DNA from: Protea cynaroides
Taxonomy: Eukaryota; Streptophyta; Magnoliopsida; Proteales; Proteaceae
Assembly: GCA_028583415.1 (NCBI GenBank)
Contig: CM053266.1
Coordinates: forward strand, 32,297,758 to 32,361,757
DNA length: 64,000 nt
Reading direction: 5' to 3'
Below are positions 61,701 through 64,000 of the stretch, one piece after another. The notes below the pieces were generated by a model. It ran no database searches. It had not been told where the DNA came from and saw only the letters and a program-made list of their open reading frames with translations. How positions within the stretch are numbered: the first letter of the stretch is position 1; every line of letters begins with the position of its first letter. A program made the position numbers and the translations under genes.

Positions 61701-62470
61701 AAGAAAAAAAAAAAAAAAAAAACTATCACTTGGCAGCCTATTGAACTTAAAATTTTGAATCATCTAGTAGTAAATAATGTATAAGGGAGTAAGTACAAAG
61801 GTCAAATAGTGCCATGATTGATATAGCTAGCCGTCTGAAGCAATCAGACAGCCGAATAACCAAACAAGCAATCATAAGTAGGCAAAGCACAAAAGAGCCA
61901 GGCAGTAAGCACTTATAAAGATATAGTTTGAGAGATACCTCACTGGAGCATCACTATCTGTACCAAAGTTAATTCTTGCAGATGTGCTAAGGAAAAACTG
62001 ATTTTCAAAATCTGTATAGTAAACTGAATCATTAAATTGCCGAAGCTCAAGTGTAGAGATAAACGGCTTCCCAGTTGTAGCATTGGATAAACACACACTA
62101 ATTGTGGAAAAAGATGCCAAGAATATCAACTCTTGAACCTCAACGGTATTAGCATCCGAGATCACAATTGTCGACCAATGAGTGGCCCCAAATGACAAAT
62201 CAAATTTTGGGTACACATTATTGTTGTCAAAGTTACCATATAAGAATGTCGTCCTTACAAGATAACGCGTCCTAGTGGTAACATTAAGTGTATAACAGTA
62301 CTTTCTATTATCTGCTGGGAAGTGCCTCAGTGTCATATATTGCTTCCGAGTCTCATTTGCAACAAATATGTTAGCTGTTTCACCATAAATAAATTGATCA
62401 TCAGAAATCCAATAGAGCCCAAGATCATCAGTAAAATTCTCCTTGCCTCCACAGTCTATGCTTACAAAAC
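5420..62470 (-). CDS. Malectin-like/LRR receptor-like serine/threonine kinase, At2g37050-type (14 coding exons; first exon not found)
   Basis: Plasma-membrane receptor kinase with an extracellular malectin-like domain (residues about 1-370 of the visible 902), a GGDPC..W..C linker, three to four leucine-rich repeats (about 390-484), one transmembrane segment (about 504-527) and a cytoplasmic Ser/Thr kinase (about 570-840). Exons are 62470-61939, 61637-61132, 60987-60855, 60725-60654, 60564-60496, 60407-60336, 59569-59501, 40256-40102, 40003-39762, 32653-32524, 32235-32167, 32064-31878, 6156-6021 and 5755-5420; all junctions are GT-AG and phases join to the TGA at 5420. Visible kinase motifs are the glycine loop IGSGGFGVVYYG, AVKVL lysine, HRDLKSSN, DFG and GTVGYLDPEYY. 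Order, length and the C-terminal YVSFDES..PTAR match my recall of At2g37050 (about 930 aa), so the missing exon should encode roughly 25-30 residues including the signal peptide. Ligand and pathway cannot be read from sequence. Confidence 0.93.
6021..6156 (-). CDS. Receptor kinase exon 14: kinase C-lobe
   Basis: Begins right after ATGCAG and restores the Glu of DPEYY. It encodes YISQQLTDKSDVYSFGVILL and SGQEAISNESFG, the conserved APE-equivalent and following helix region. It lies 25.7 kb from exon 13. Confidence 0.93.
7410..7647 (+). repeat. C1 5' LTR
   Basis: Starts TGTTACGATTTACTTCC, ends GCATTGTCA. A TATA-like TTTTTATAAATAAA occurs near 7594. Confidence 0.93.
7940..8300 (+). repeat. Degenerate short repeats in the C1 leader
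   Basis: Recurrent (G)TTACARCAGAT(C/T) blocks spaced about 35-60 bp, several followed by RTTRTGTTTGCTSG, between the primer-binding site and gag. They lie in untranslated leader sequence. Confidence 0.75.
8920..9269 (-). repeat. N1 3' LTR
   Basis: Matches 13067-13397, with a small duplication (ACCGATAGTTGGGACCCAC twice, about 9209-9249) making it about 19 bp longer. Confidence 0.93.
9660..11650. other. Foreign GC-richer block within the N1 interior
   Basis: This 2-kb block has no counterpart in N2. It includes a GC-rich, CAG/GCC-repetitive stretch (9840-10140) and sequence (10600-11650) resembling an LTR/leader of a larger copia element: CAAGTTGGGGGCTTGAC near 11126 and GATTCACCCACCCCCC near 11602. 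Likely a captured or inserted retroelement segment; boundaries were not resolved. Confidence 0.45.
13067..13397 (-). repeat. N1 5' LTR
   Basis: On the minus strand begins TGTTAGAGTTAACGATAT and ends CTATTTTGTTACA directly against the primer-binding site. Nearly the same as 8920-9269. Confidence 0.93.
17096..17374 (+). repeat. C1 3' LTR
   Basis: Matches the 5' LTR but is about 40 bp longer, chiefly from a (TC)n expansion at 17334-17365. Confidence 0.93.
17503..17700. repeat. M-A left terminal region
   Basis: About 60 bp inverted repeat followed by subterminal sequence shared with M-B, interrupted by a T(22) tract (17632-17653). Confidence 0.85.
18244..18635 (+). repeat. C2 5' LTR
   Basis: Begins TGTTAACGTTACTC, ends GGTTTTGTTACA. 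Contains TCTATAAATACAAAG (about 18463) as a likely TATA box. Confidence 0.93.
19071..23170 (+). pseudogene. C2 gag-pol polyprotein, broken
   Basis: Gag starts at 19071 (MTDYKPTKVQI.., KLKGVSNYLLWAQ). The zinc knuckle near 19800-19850 has Cys-to-Tyr (CTHYNKPNHTADTC) and is followed by a stop. The protease motif DSGATCHMTD is at about 20086. Integrase lies about 20460-21280, with QNGVVKCK near 20925. Reverse transcriptase lies about 21710-22640, with YVDN at the YVDD position (about 22246). RNase H lies about 22660-23120 (DWVGADGDRHSTTGYC). Multiple stops and frameshifts. Confidence 0.9.
23192..23584 (+). repeat. C2 3' LTR
   Basis: Aligns with 18244-18635 from TTAACGTTACTC onward and ends TTTTGTTATA. 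Confidence 0.92.
23585..24059. other. Interior of M-A right of C2
   Basis: Mixed-composition sequence, with a 92-codon open frame on the minus strand (23881-23603) that I do not recognise. It may be captured genomic sequence, as in Pack-MULEs, or chance. Confidence 0.4.
24060..24208. repeat. M-A right terminal region
   Basis: Inverted counterpart of 17503-17565. The neighbouring TTAACTCCGTTAAA and GGGGTAAAATTGTCA sequences resemble the subterminal right end of M-B. Confidence 0.85.
24370..24666 (+). repeat. C3 5' LTR
   Basis: Begins TGTTACGATATCTAGCGC, contains CTATAAATAAAAGCTTG (about 24545), ends TTATTGTTACA. Confidence 0.94.
24808..26502. mobile_element. Mutator-like element M-B with long terminal inverted repeats, nested in C3
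   Basis: A 1.7-kb element opening GGGAAAAAGACAATCACCTC and closing with the inverse. The inverted repeats can be followed for roughly 100 bp, including TGTAACTTACCTTATTGACA and AACCATTGGGGGTCAACTG on the right. It is flanked by TTTTTTTTA (24799-24807, 26503-26511), a 9-bp duplication inside a T-tract. Related to M-A. The interior is T-rich with no recognisable transposase. Confidence 0.85.
26717..31150 (+). pseudogene. C3 gag-pol polyprotein, broken
   Basis: Gag starts around 26717 (KLKGVSNYLLWAQ). The zinc knuckle near 27475 is intact (CTHCHKTNHNVDTC). Protease DSGATYHMTG is near 27761. Integrase runs about 28130-28960. The SINE sits at 29272-29532. Reverse transcriptase and RNase H run about 29640-31130, including a 254-codon open stretch 29962-30726 with intact YVDD (about 30226). 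Stops and frameshifts elsewhere. Confidence 0.9.
29272..29532 (-). mobile_element. tRNA-derived SINE inserted in C3
   Basis: On the minus strand the body starts at 29532 with AACCCCAAGGGGGTAGCTGA and has a box A-like TAGCTGAGTCAGCAAGG and box B-like GAGTTCGACTC. It ends in an A-rich tail (T-rich on plus, 29272-29293). The exact 16-bp duplication TCAGCACTCCTTACTT flanks it (29256-29271, 29533-29548). The length of about 260 bp, pol III boxes and long TSD fit a plant SINE. Confidence 0.85.
31178..31481 (+). repeat. C3 3' LTR
   Basis: Matches the 5' LTR with small indels, e.g. an extra GATTACAGTCTACTGCTGTA segment around 31382 that could have been lost from the 5' copy. Confidence 0.94.
31487..31877 (-). 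other. Unique intron sequence next to exon 13
   Basis: No repeat or coding signal seen. Confidence 0.6.
31878..32064 (-). CDS. Receptor kinase exon 13: catalytic and activation loops
   Basis: Contains IEYLHTGC, HRDLKSSNILLD (Asp of the RD-type catalytic loop), KVSDFGLSK and GTVGYLDPE. The donor GA/GTAAGG opens the 25.7-kb intron with C1, M-A/C2 and C3. Confidence 0.94.
32167..32235 (-). CDS. Receptor kinase exon 12: kinase C-lobe helix
   Basis: A 69-nt exon encoding SISWLKRLEIAEDAAKG, the helix before the catalytic loop. Phase 1 at both ends. Confidence 0.92.
32301..32474. mobile_element. Possible MITE in the small intron between exons 11 and 12
   Basis: The two ends are imperfect inverted copies: CCTGGGCCTGGGAAATACTG near 32301 against the complement of the segment ending CCAAACCAGG near 32473, both followed inwards by TCTGGATCA. 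No clear TSD. Confidence 0.4.
32524..32653 (-). CDS. Receptor kinase exon 11: kinase N-lobe to hinge
   Basis: Encodes VTLLSRIHHRNLVQFLGYC and the hinge LVYEYMHNGTL. It resumes in phase 0 after the 7.1-kb intron and ends in phase 1. Confidence 0.93.
32929..33270 (-). repeat. C4 3' LTR
   Basis: Same sequence type as 38851-39194; begins TGTTAACATGGACC on the minus strand. Confidence 0.94.
33290..38414 (-). pseudogene. C4 gag-pol polyprotein, broken
   Basis: Gag starts at 38414 (MTDYKPSEVQI) and is long and nearly open to 37740, then cut by the 958-bp insertion. The zinc knuckle (about 36640-36690) is intact: CTHCNKPNHTVDTC. Protease DSGATYHM is near 36400; integrase about 36030-35200, with an open 222-codon stretch 35694-35026. 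Reverse transcriptase is 35016-34050, with intact YVDD near 34225. RNase H is 33861-33300. It remains interrupted by several stops and frameshifts. Confidence 0.9.
36762..37719. mobile_element. Non-autonomous element with 9-bp TSD nested in C4 gag (Mutator-like)
   Basis: A 958-bp insert bounded by TTGGAGCCA (36753-36761, 37720-37728). Near-terminal inverted repeats are GGTTTAAAATCT (36763-36774) and its complement at 37704-37715. Both ends are rich in short palindromic TCTCGCCGAGA/CTCGG units, while the middle (36900-37450) is AT-rich. No transposase. The 9-bp TSD suggests Mutator affinity; the short, offset inverted repeats leave this open. Confidence 0.75.
38851..39194 (-). repeat. C4 5' LTR
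   Basis: On the minus strand begins TGTTAATGTGGACC and ends GTGGTTTTGTTACA. Confidence 0.94.
39762..40003 (-). CDS. Receptor kinase exon 10: kinase N-lobe
   Basis: Carries a Ser/Pro-rich juxtamembrane stretch, AAHCFVFSEIEDAT, the nucleotide-binding loop IGSGGFGVVYYG and the ATP-anchoring lysine in EIAVKVL, ending in FSNEV context. Its donor GAG/GTAAGT opens the 7.1-kb intron occupied by C4. Confidence 0.93.
40102..40256 (-). CDS. Receptor kinase exon 9: juxtamembrane and transmembrane segment
   Basis: Begins after CTTCATAG and codes YSGNINLHKGG followed by the hydrophobic span VIIGSSVGAAVLLIATII and a basic stop-transfer stretch (HRGVKKYYK). This is the single membrane crossing between LRRs and kinase. 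Confidence 0.92.
41489..41717 (-). repeat. C5 3' LTR
   Basis: Same as 46806-47019 but about 15 bp longer through an internal duplication of a CTAGACATRATGAA motif (about 41590-41625). Confidence 0.9.
41760..46072 (-). pseudogene. C5 gag-pol polyprotein, broken
   Basis: Gag begins MSGLSNATSFEIPKSEF at 46072, shifts frame near 45970, then runs openly to 45114. The zinc knuckle near 45330-45290 begins THCGKERHTKDTC, with the first Cys changed (RFTHC). Protease DTGATDRM is near 44985. Integrase is about 44560-43800. The integrase C-terminus and linker form an open 288-codon stretch (44067-43201). Reverse transcriptase is 43114-42540 with intact YVDD near 42678. RNase H is 42309-41900 (YTDADWAGSPDRKS). 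Confidence 0.9.
46806..47019 (-). repeat. C5 5' LTR
   Basis: Minus strand begins TGTTGTAAGTAATGAACC and ends CATTATTCAACACA. 214 bp. Confidence 0.9.
47620..47765. repeat. Interstitial telomere-like and GGTT-rich block
   Basis: Several short runs of the plant telomere-like phrase GGGTTAGGGTT (near 47626, 47660 and 47735), mixed with CCCGGCCCAAC and GGGCTGGGTTAGG. The surrounding GGGTCAACCCGGCCC (left) and AAACCCGGCCCAGTTGCAGCCC (right) suggest a decayed MITE rather than a true telomere tract. Confidence 0.6.
47980..48860 (+). pseudogene. Highly decayed copia RT/RNase H relic
   Basis: At about 48023 one frame reads IFLLCYVDGV, recalling the copia reverse-transcriptase LLLYVDD block. At 48491-48550 SADWAACP followed by IGYCTF matches the RNase H block DADWAGCP..GYCVF. 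At about 48719-48830 EELHEDF and LTGVVIKP line up with the terminal HFVRE and LADILTKP blocks. Order and spacing fit a deleted copia 3' end. No LTR was found; frames are broken throughout. Confidence 0.6.
49259..49490 (-). pseudogene. DUF936-family gene relic, C-terminal piece (part 3b)
   Basis: In one frame ending at TGA 49259-49261 it encodes KLGKQIETEAGNWFMDFLEK followed by LKTGLKKSRG, which I recognise from the C-terminal region of plant DUF936 proteins of unknown function. After this the sequence drifts from the family. C6 separates it from the codons at 54993-55065 (TSD GATTG). Same strand as the receptor kinase, inside its intron. Confidence 0.7.
49486..49626 (+). repeat. C6 5' LTR
   Basis: 141 bp, TGTCGTAATTCATGG to CTAATCCAACA; contains CTATAAATAAGAAAG. 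Confidence 0.94.
49725..49778. repeat. (CT)n microsatellite in the C6 leader
   Basis: About 27 uninterrupted CT units between the primer-binding site and gag. Confidence 0.97.
50342..54765 (+). pseudogene. C6 gag-pol polyprotein, broken
   Basis: Gag starts at 50342 (MPDSSEVVFPNTKISKIEF) and continues with a frameshift near 50570. The zinc knuckle at about 51098-51147 is intact (CEHCGKERHTKDTC) but followed by a stop. The protease motif near 51436 reads DTRATDHM, with the active-site Gly lost. Integrase is 51840-52900, split by the MITE at 52112. Reverse transcriptase is about 53390-54060, with YVDD at about 53878. RNase H is 54240-54765. Several stops and frameshifts. Confidence 0.9.
52112..52284. 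mobile_element. hAT-type MITE nested in C6 integrase
   Basis: A 173-bp insert with inverted ends CATAGTTGTCAAGGC (52112-52126) and GCCTTGACAATTATG (52270-52284). The 8-bp flanks TATCTGAT (52104-52111) and TATTTGAT (52285-52292) differ by one base. The interior is packed with AAGGCGCC/CCTAGG-like units. Removing it restores the integrase codons WVYLMHNK. TSD length suggests hAT. Confidence 0.82.
54838..54992 (+). repeat. C6 3' LTR
   Basis: 155 bp; same as the 5' LTR plus about 14 bp (CAATATTTCATTAT region) absent from the 5' copy. Confidence 0.94.
54993..55065 (-). pseudogene. DUF936-family gene relic (part 3a)
   Basis: Reads LENDENKEPAPCSFNNTI and joins across C6 to KLGKQIETEAG at 49490. 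The exact GATTG duplication shows the coding sequence was continuous before C6 arrived. Confidence 0.68.
55351..55443 (-). pseudogene. DUF936-family gene relic (part 2)
   Basis: Encodes AKPDAPAYCFEQFLEFHYQ followed by IMQAVTNMESF, similar to the conserved central DUF936 block (A+PDAPA.CF+QFL+FH.QI.QAV). It is separated from 57703 by N2 (TSD GCTTT). Loses similarity after MESF, probably at an exon end. Confidence 0.7.
55444..55952 (+). repeat. N2 5' LTR
   Basis: Begins TGTTAAACTATTCACACG, ends CTATTTTGTTACA. The last 35 bp resemble the N1 LTR end, while the rest differs. Confidence 0.94.
56214..56318 (+). repeat. TRIM-type LTR embedded in N2
   Basis: 105 bp starting TATTGGGAATAGTCCCACA and ending TTGGAAACTTGATA, matching the TRIM LTR at 743-847 in order and length. 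It is preceded by a purine run (GAAGGGGAG) and followed at once by TGGTATCAGAGC. Confidence 0.85.
56319..56330 (+). promoter_or_regulatory. Second, perfect tRNA-iMet-type primer-binding site inside N2
   Basis: TGGTATCAGAGC, about 365 bp downstream of the altered site that adjoins the N2 5' LTR. Confidence 0.85.
56810..57170 (+). repeat. CTA-rich minisatellite in N2
   Basis: Runs of ACT/GCT triplets alternate with at least four copies of GGTTCAYAGTGACYTATACT. The complement of the same unit appears in N1 near 9370-9430. Confidence 0.85.
57204..57702 (+). repeat. N2 3' LTR
   Basis: Same as the 5' LTR with scattered changes; its first dinucleotide is TA instead of TG. Confidence 0.94.
57703..57810 (-). 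pseudogene. DUF936-family gene relic (part 1)
   Basis: Open frame GVSSDLTIKA leading directly into part 2 once N2 and one TSD are removed. The more upstream codons (DLRIGVGDHVAAKDLI) lack clear family resemblance. No N-terminal DUF936 sequence was seen up to 59500. Confidence 0.5.
57811..59500 (-). other. Unique intron sequence next to exon 8
   Basis: No gene or clear repeat recognised. Around 58150-58240 there are repeated CGGACCGG/GGGACCGGACC phrases. On the minus strand this is the 5' part of the 19.2-kb intron. Confidence 0.5.
59501..59569 (-). CDS. Receptor kinase exon 8: LRR 4
   Basis: A 69-nt exon encoding YLQNNSLSGTVPSSLL and ending LIL. Its donor AA/GTGGGT opens the 19.2-kb intron that holds C5, C6, N2 and the DUF936 relic. 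Joining it to exon 9 restores an Asn codon. Confidence 0.9.
59570..60335 (-). other. Intron between LRR exons 7 and 8
   Basis: AT-rich, with an A(9) near 59845 and a G(8) near 60111. No repeat or gene seen. Confidence 0.6.
60336..60407 (-). CDS. Receptor kinase exon 7: LRR 3
   Basis: A 72-nt exon encoding HLENNQLTGELPSSLADL, one LRR unit, in phase 2/phase 2. Acceptor TCATAG, donor TT/GTAAGT. Confidence 0.92.
60496..60564 (-). CDS. Receptor kinase exon 6: LRR 2
   Basis: A 69-nt phase-2/phase-2 exon encoding WLDGNSLTGPVPDFSGC, one LRR unit. Acceptor TTGCAG, donor AT/GTAAAA. Confidence 0.92.
60654..60725 (-). CDS. Receptor kinase exon 5: LRR 1
   Basis: A 72-nt exon coding LSRKNLTGNIPSELTNL, a plant-type LRR unit. 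The phase-2 boundaries at both ends are the usual one-exon-per-LRR arrangement. Confidence 0.92.
60855..60987 (-). CDS. Receptor kinase exon 4: pre-LRR linker
   Basis: Encodes the conserved link between the malectin-like domain and LRRs, with STADWAQEGGDPCLPVPW and WVQCN: the paired cysteines that cap the LRR array in this subfamily. Acceptor ATACAG, donor CCAT/GTACTT. Confidence 0.92.
61132..61637 (-). CDS. Receptor kinase exon 3: second half of malectin-like domain
   Basis: Begins after TTTTTCAG and restores the split Arg codon, giving RYPDDPFDRIWESD, then PPEKVMQTAVVG, LDGFPGFGWA and GPLLNAIEINKYL, hallmarks of the C-terminal half of malectin-like domains. The donor follows the codon for DGSLD. 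Confidence 0.93.
61939..62470 (-). CDS. Receptor kinase exon 2: first half of malectin-like domain
   Basis: Encodes GFVSIDCGG at the start of the mature protein, then YGETANI, NETRKQY, RKYCYTLNV and ATTGKPFISTLELR, typical of plant malectin-like (Pfam Malectin_like) ectodomains. The acceptor GCAG lies just upstream; the exon begins inside a glycine codon, so the preceding exon must end with one G. The donor is AG/GTATCTC. Open reading continues upstream to an ATG at 62519, but that leader is only weakly hydrophobic and crosses the acceptor. Confidence 0.93.
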
Positions 62471-63441
62471 CTGCTTCACATGAACAAATGTGTAAGTACA
62501 GTAAATGATATAGGTGCAAAGTAAAACAAGTATTTCAGAGATCTTGGTTTCATGTGTTTGTACAATAATTCTATGTGGGTCAATTAATTCAACCAACTGG
62601 TATAACCAAGCAAGAGGCCCTGTTTCTACATAATGCAGCAGAACAGTTTCCTTTCCTCAGTTGAGCAAGGATAGCTAGATCTATAGACCCAACCTCTACG
62701 AAGGCAGATAAATGATGAAAGGAAAAGCATCTCCTCTTTCAAGTGAAGATATCACTCTCACAATATATAATTATATATAGAGTACGAACATAATATTAAA
62801 CTTAATGTGGAAGAAATGGTCTCGTCAGTGCTGGAGGTGAGCATGAAATTAGGCTTTTTTCCCCCACGTGGCGGCAATTACACAAACTTCTTCAAAAGGG
62901 CTGAAATAAGAGAAAGATGTGGCTTTAAAGATGTGTCCCACTGTCACCACAGAATCCACAAAGCATTTCGGTTGAAAGAGCTTAAAAAGTGGTAAAGGAA
63001 GGAGAGTTGCGCGGAGCAGCAAGGGACAGGCCCCTGTTTAACTTAATAGTTTCCTGTTTCTAGTTCTTTGGTGGTGCTCGCCTTGGCCTTCGTGGAGCTT
63101 GAATGTGGAATCTGTAGAGGATTGTTAGCCCTACAGTTAGTGATTTTCTAAGAGTTTTAAAAGGGAGGATGAGAGGGTTTCTCTCCTGTGCCAGATGTTC
63201 CTAAGATGAGGGTGGGCTGTTTGTGTGGGCCTCTCTATGGGGGAACTGTTTGTTATCTTTTTTTTCTTTTCTTCATAATATTGCCTCTTTTTTTCTTTCC
63301 TCTTCTTTATCCAGGGTTAATTCTTTTCCTTCATTCATGAATAAACTTTTCTTCGTTTCCAATAAAAAAAATAAATGGCTTTTTAAACATCAGAAATATA
63401 AGTATATAACTCTTAAAAAATGTCTAATTTATAATTCATAA
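62471..63441 (-). other. Expected site of intron 1 / exon 1
   Basis: On the minus strand no ATG-led hydrophobic leader ending in G/GT was found here. Exon 1 and the promoter probably lie beyond 64000, or exon 1 is too short to recognise. Confidence 0.5.
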
Positions 63442-63563
63442 ACAAGGTTTGAGAGTTCGGAATCAGTCCAAGGAATCAGTCCAATTCTTATCTGATTCCA
63501 TTCCGGACCAGAATCTGCTAGAATCGGGATCGGCCACGGCCAATCTGGTTCCTCAAACCTTGT
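63442..63563. mobile_element. Tourist/Harbinger-like MITE
   Basis: 122 bp with perfect 12-bp inverted ends ACAAGGTTTGAG (63442-63453) and CTCAAACCTTGT (63552-63563), flanked by TAA on both sides (63439-63441, 63564-63566), the TWA target typical of Harbinger MITEs. The interior is rich in GGAATC/GATTCC motifs. Confidence 0.82.
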
Positions 63564-63566
63564 TAA

Positions 63567-64000
63567 CAATGCTTGTCCATTGATTACCCATTAGATTGAC
63601 TATTTATAACTAAATTTATTTGTGATAAAAAAAAAATACAAGAGCCAAGATGGAAATGAAAGCTTGGAGTTGAAGCGGTTGAATTTTACTAAAATAGTTT
63701 GATTAGCTTCTGAGGTATTATAAATACTAATAATGAAACCAAGAAATAGTTGAAATTTCAAAGAAAAAGATAGAAAAAACAAATATCTGGAAATTCTAAA
63801 TGTGGAGTTTCATTGTCAAAGGCTTTTTGTCAAACTATGGGTCCATATAGGTGGCACTATTGATTTATTGGCGTCATCTTCTTTTTTAGTACTAGCCACG
63901 GTAAGTCGTGTGTTGGTTATAATCAGATTATGTTTTTTTTTTGGCATTCTAATGGTTGGATTAGGACTCTCAGAAAAAAATCAAAATAATTTGGAAGTAG
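63567..64000. other. Window end, no gene recognised
   Basis: AT-rich sequence with small poly(A)/poly(T) tracts. The short minus-strand open frame 63782-63600 has no recognised relation and no splice context that would make it exon 1. Confidence 0.5.

Noticed and set aside
62471..62519. ATG at 62519 as the true start of the receptor kinase
   Set aside because: The leader lacks a proper signal-peptide core, and a good acceptor at 62471-62474 coincides with the family exon border.
1..64000. CRISPR arrays, rRNA or prokaryote-type operons
   Set aside because: None seen; direct repeats are microsatellites, minisatellites or LTRs of a plant nuclear genome.

Overview
This 64 kb window comes from a flowering-plant nuclear genome. 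It is AT-rich, with GT-AG introns, tRNA-iMet-primed Ty1/copia retrotransposons, Mutator-type and hAT-type DNA elements, a TRIM and a tRNA-derived SINE. I could not place the species more closely. By reading, there is one intact host gene, on the minus strand. It is a malectin-like/LRR receptor kinase whose exon order, sequence and C-terminus match Arabidopsis At2g37050. Fourteen coding exons (62470 down to 5420) join in frame to 902 codons plus a stop. The signal-peptide exon was not found. Only about 2.7 kb of the 57 kb gene body is coding.

Three introns hold almost all of the extra length: about 19.2 kb (40257-59500), 7.1 kb (32654-39761) and 25.7 kb (6157-31877). They are filled with layered insertions, most of them closed by target-site duplications (TSDs) read directly from the sequence. 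Six copia elements were found: C1 7410-17374 (+), C2 18244-23584 (+), C3 24370-31481 (+), C4 32929-39194 (-), C5 41489-47019 (-), C6 49486-54992 (+). Two non-autonomous LTR elements share interior sequence: N1 8920-13397 (-), nested in C1, and N2 55444-57702 (+). There are also two related Mutator-like elements with long inverted repeats (M-A 17503-24208, which itself contains C2; M-B 24808-26502 inside C3), a third element with a 9-bp TSD inside C4 (36762-37719), a SINE inside C3 (29272-29532) and a hAT-type MITE inside C6 (52112-52284). Older material in the 19 kb intron includes a nearly erased copia relic (about 48.0-48.85 kb) and a broken DUF936-family gene piece, cut by both C6 and N2.

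Outside the gene body, 1-5419 holds a compound microsatellite, a complete TRIM (743-1059, TSD ATAAT), a short direct duplication and a poly(A)-tailed retroposon (4270-4562). The far end, 62471-64000, holds a Harbinger-type MITE and the place where exon 1 was expected.

The receptor kinase is apparently functional: its splice sites and kinase motifs are all in place despite the load. None of the retroelement polyproteins is intact. The least ordinary structures are the nested order itself, the chimeric N1/N2 family with its embedded TRIM-type LTR, and the DUF936 relic.
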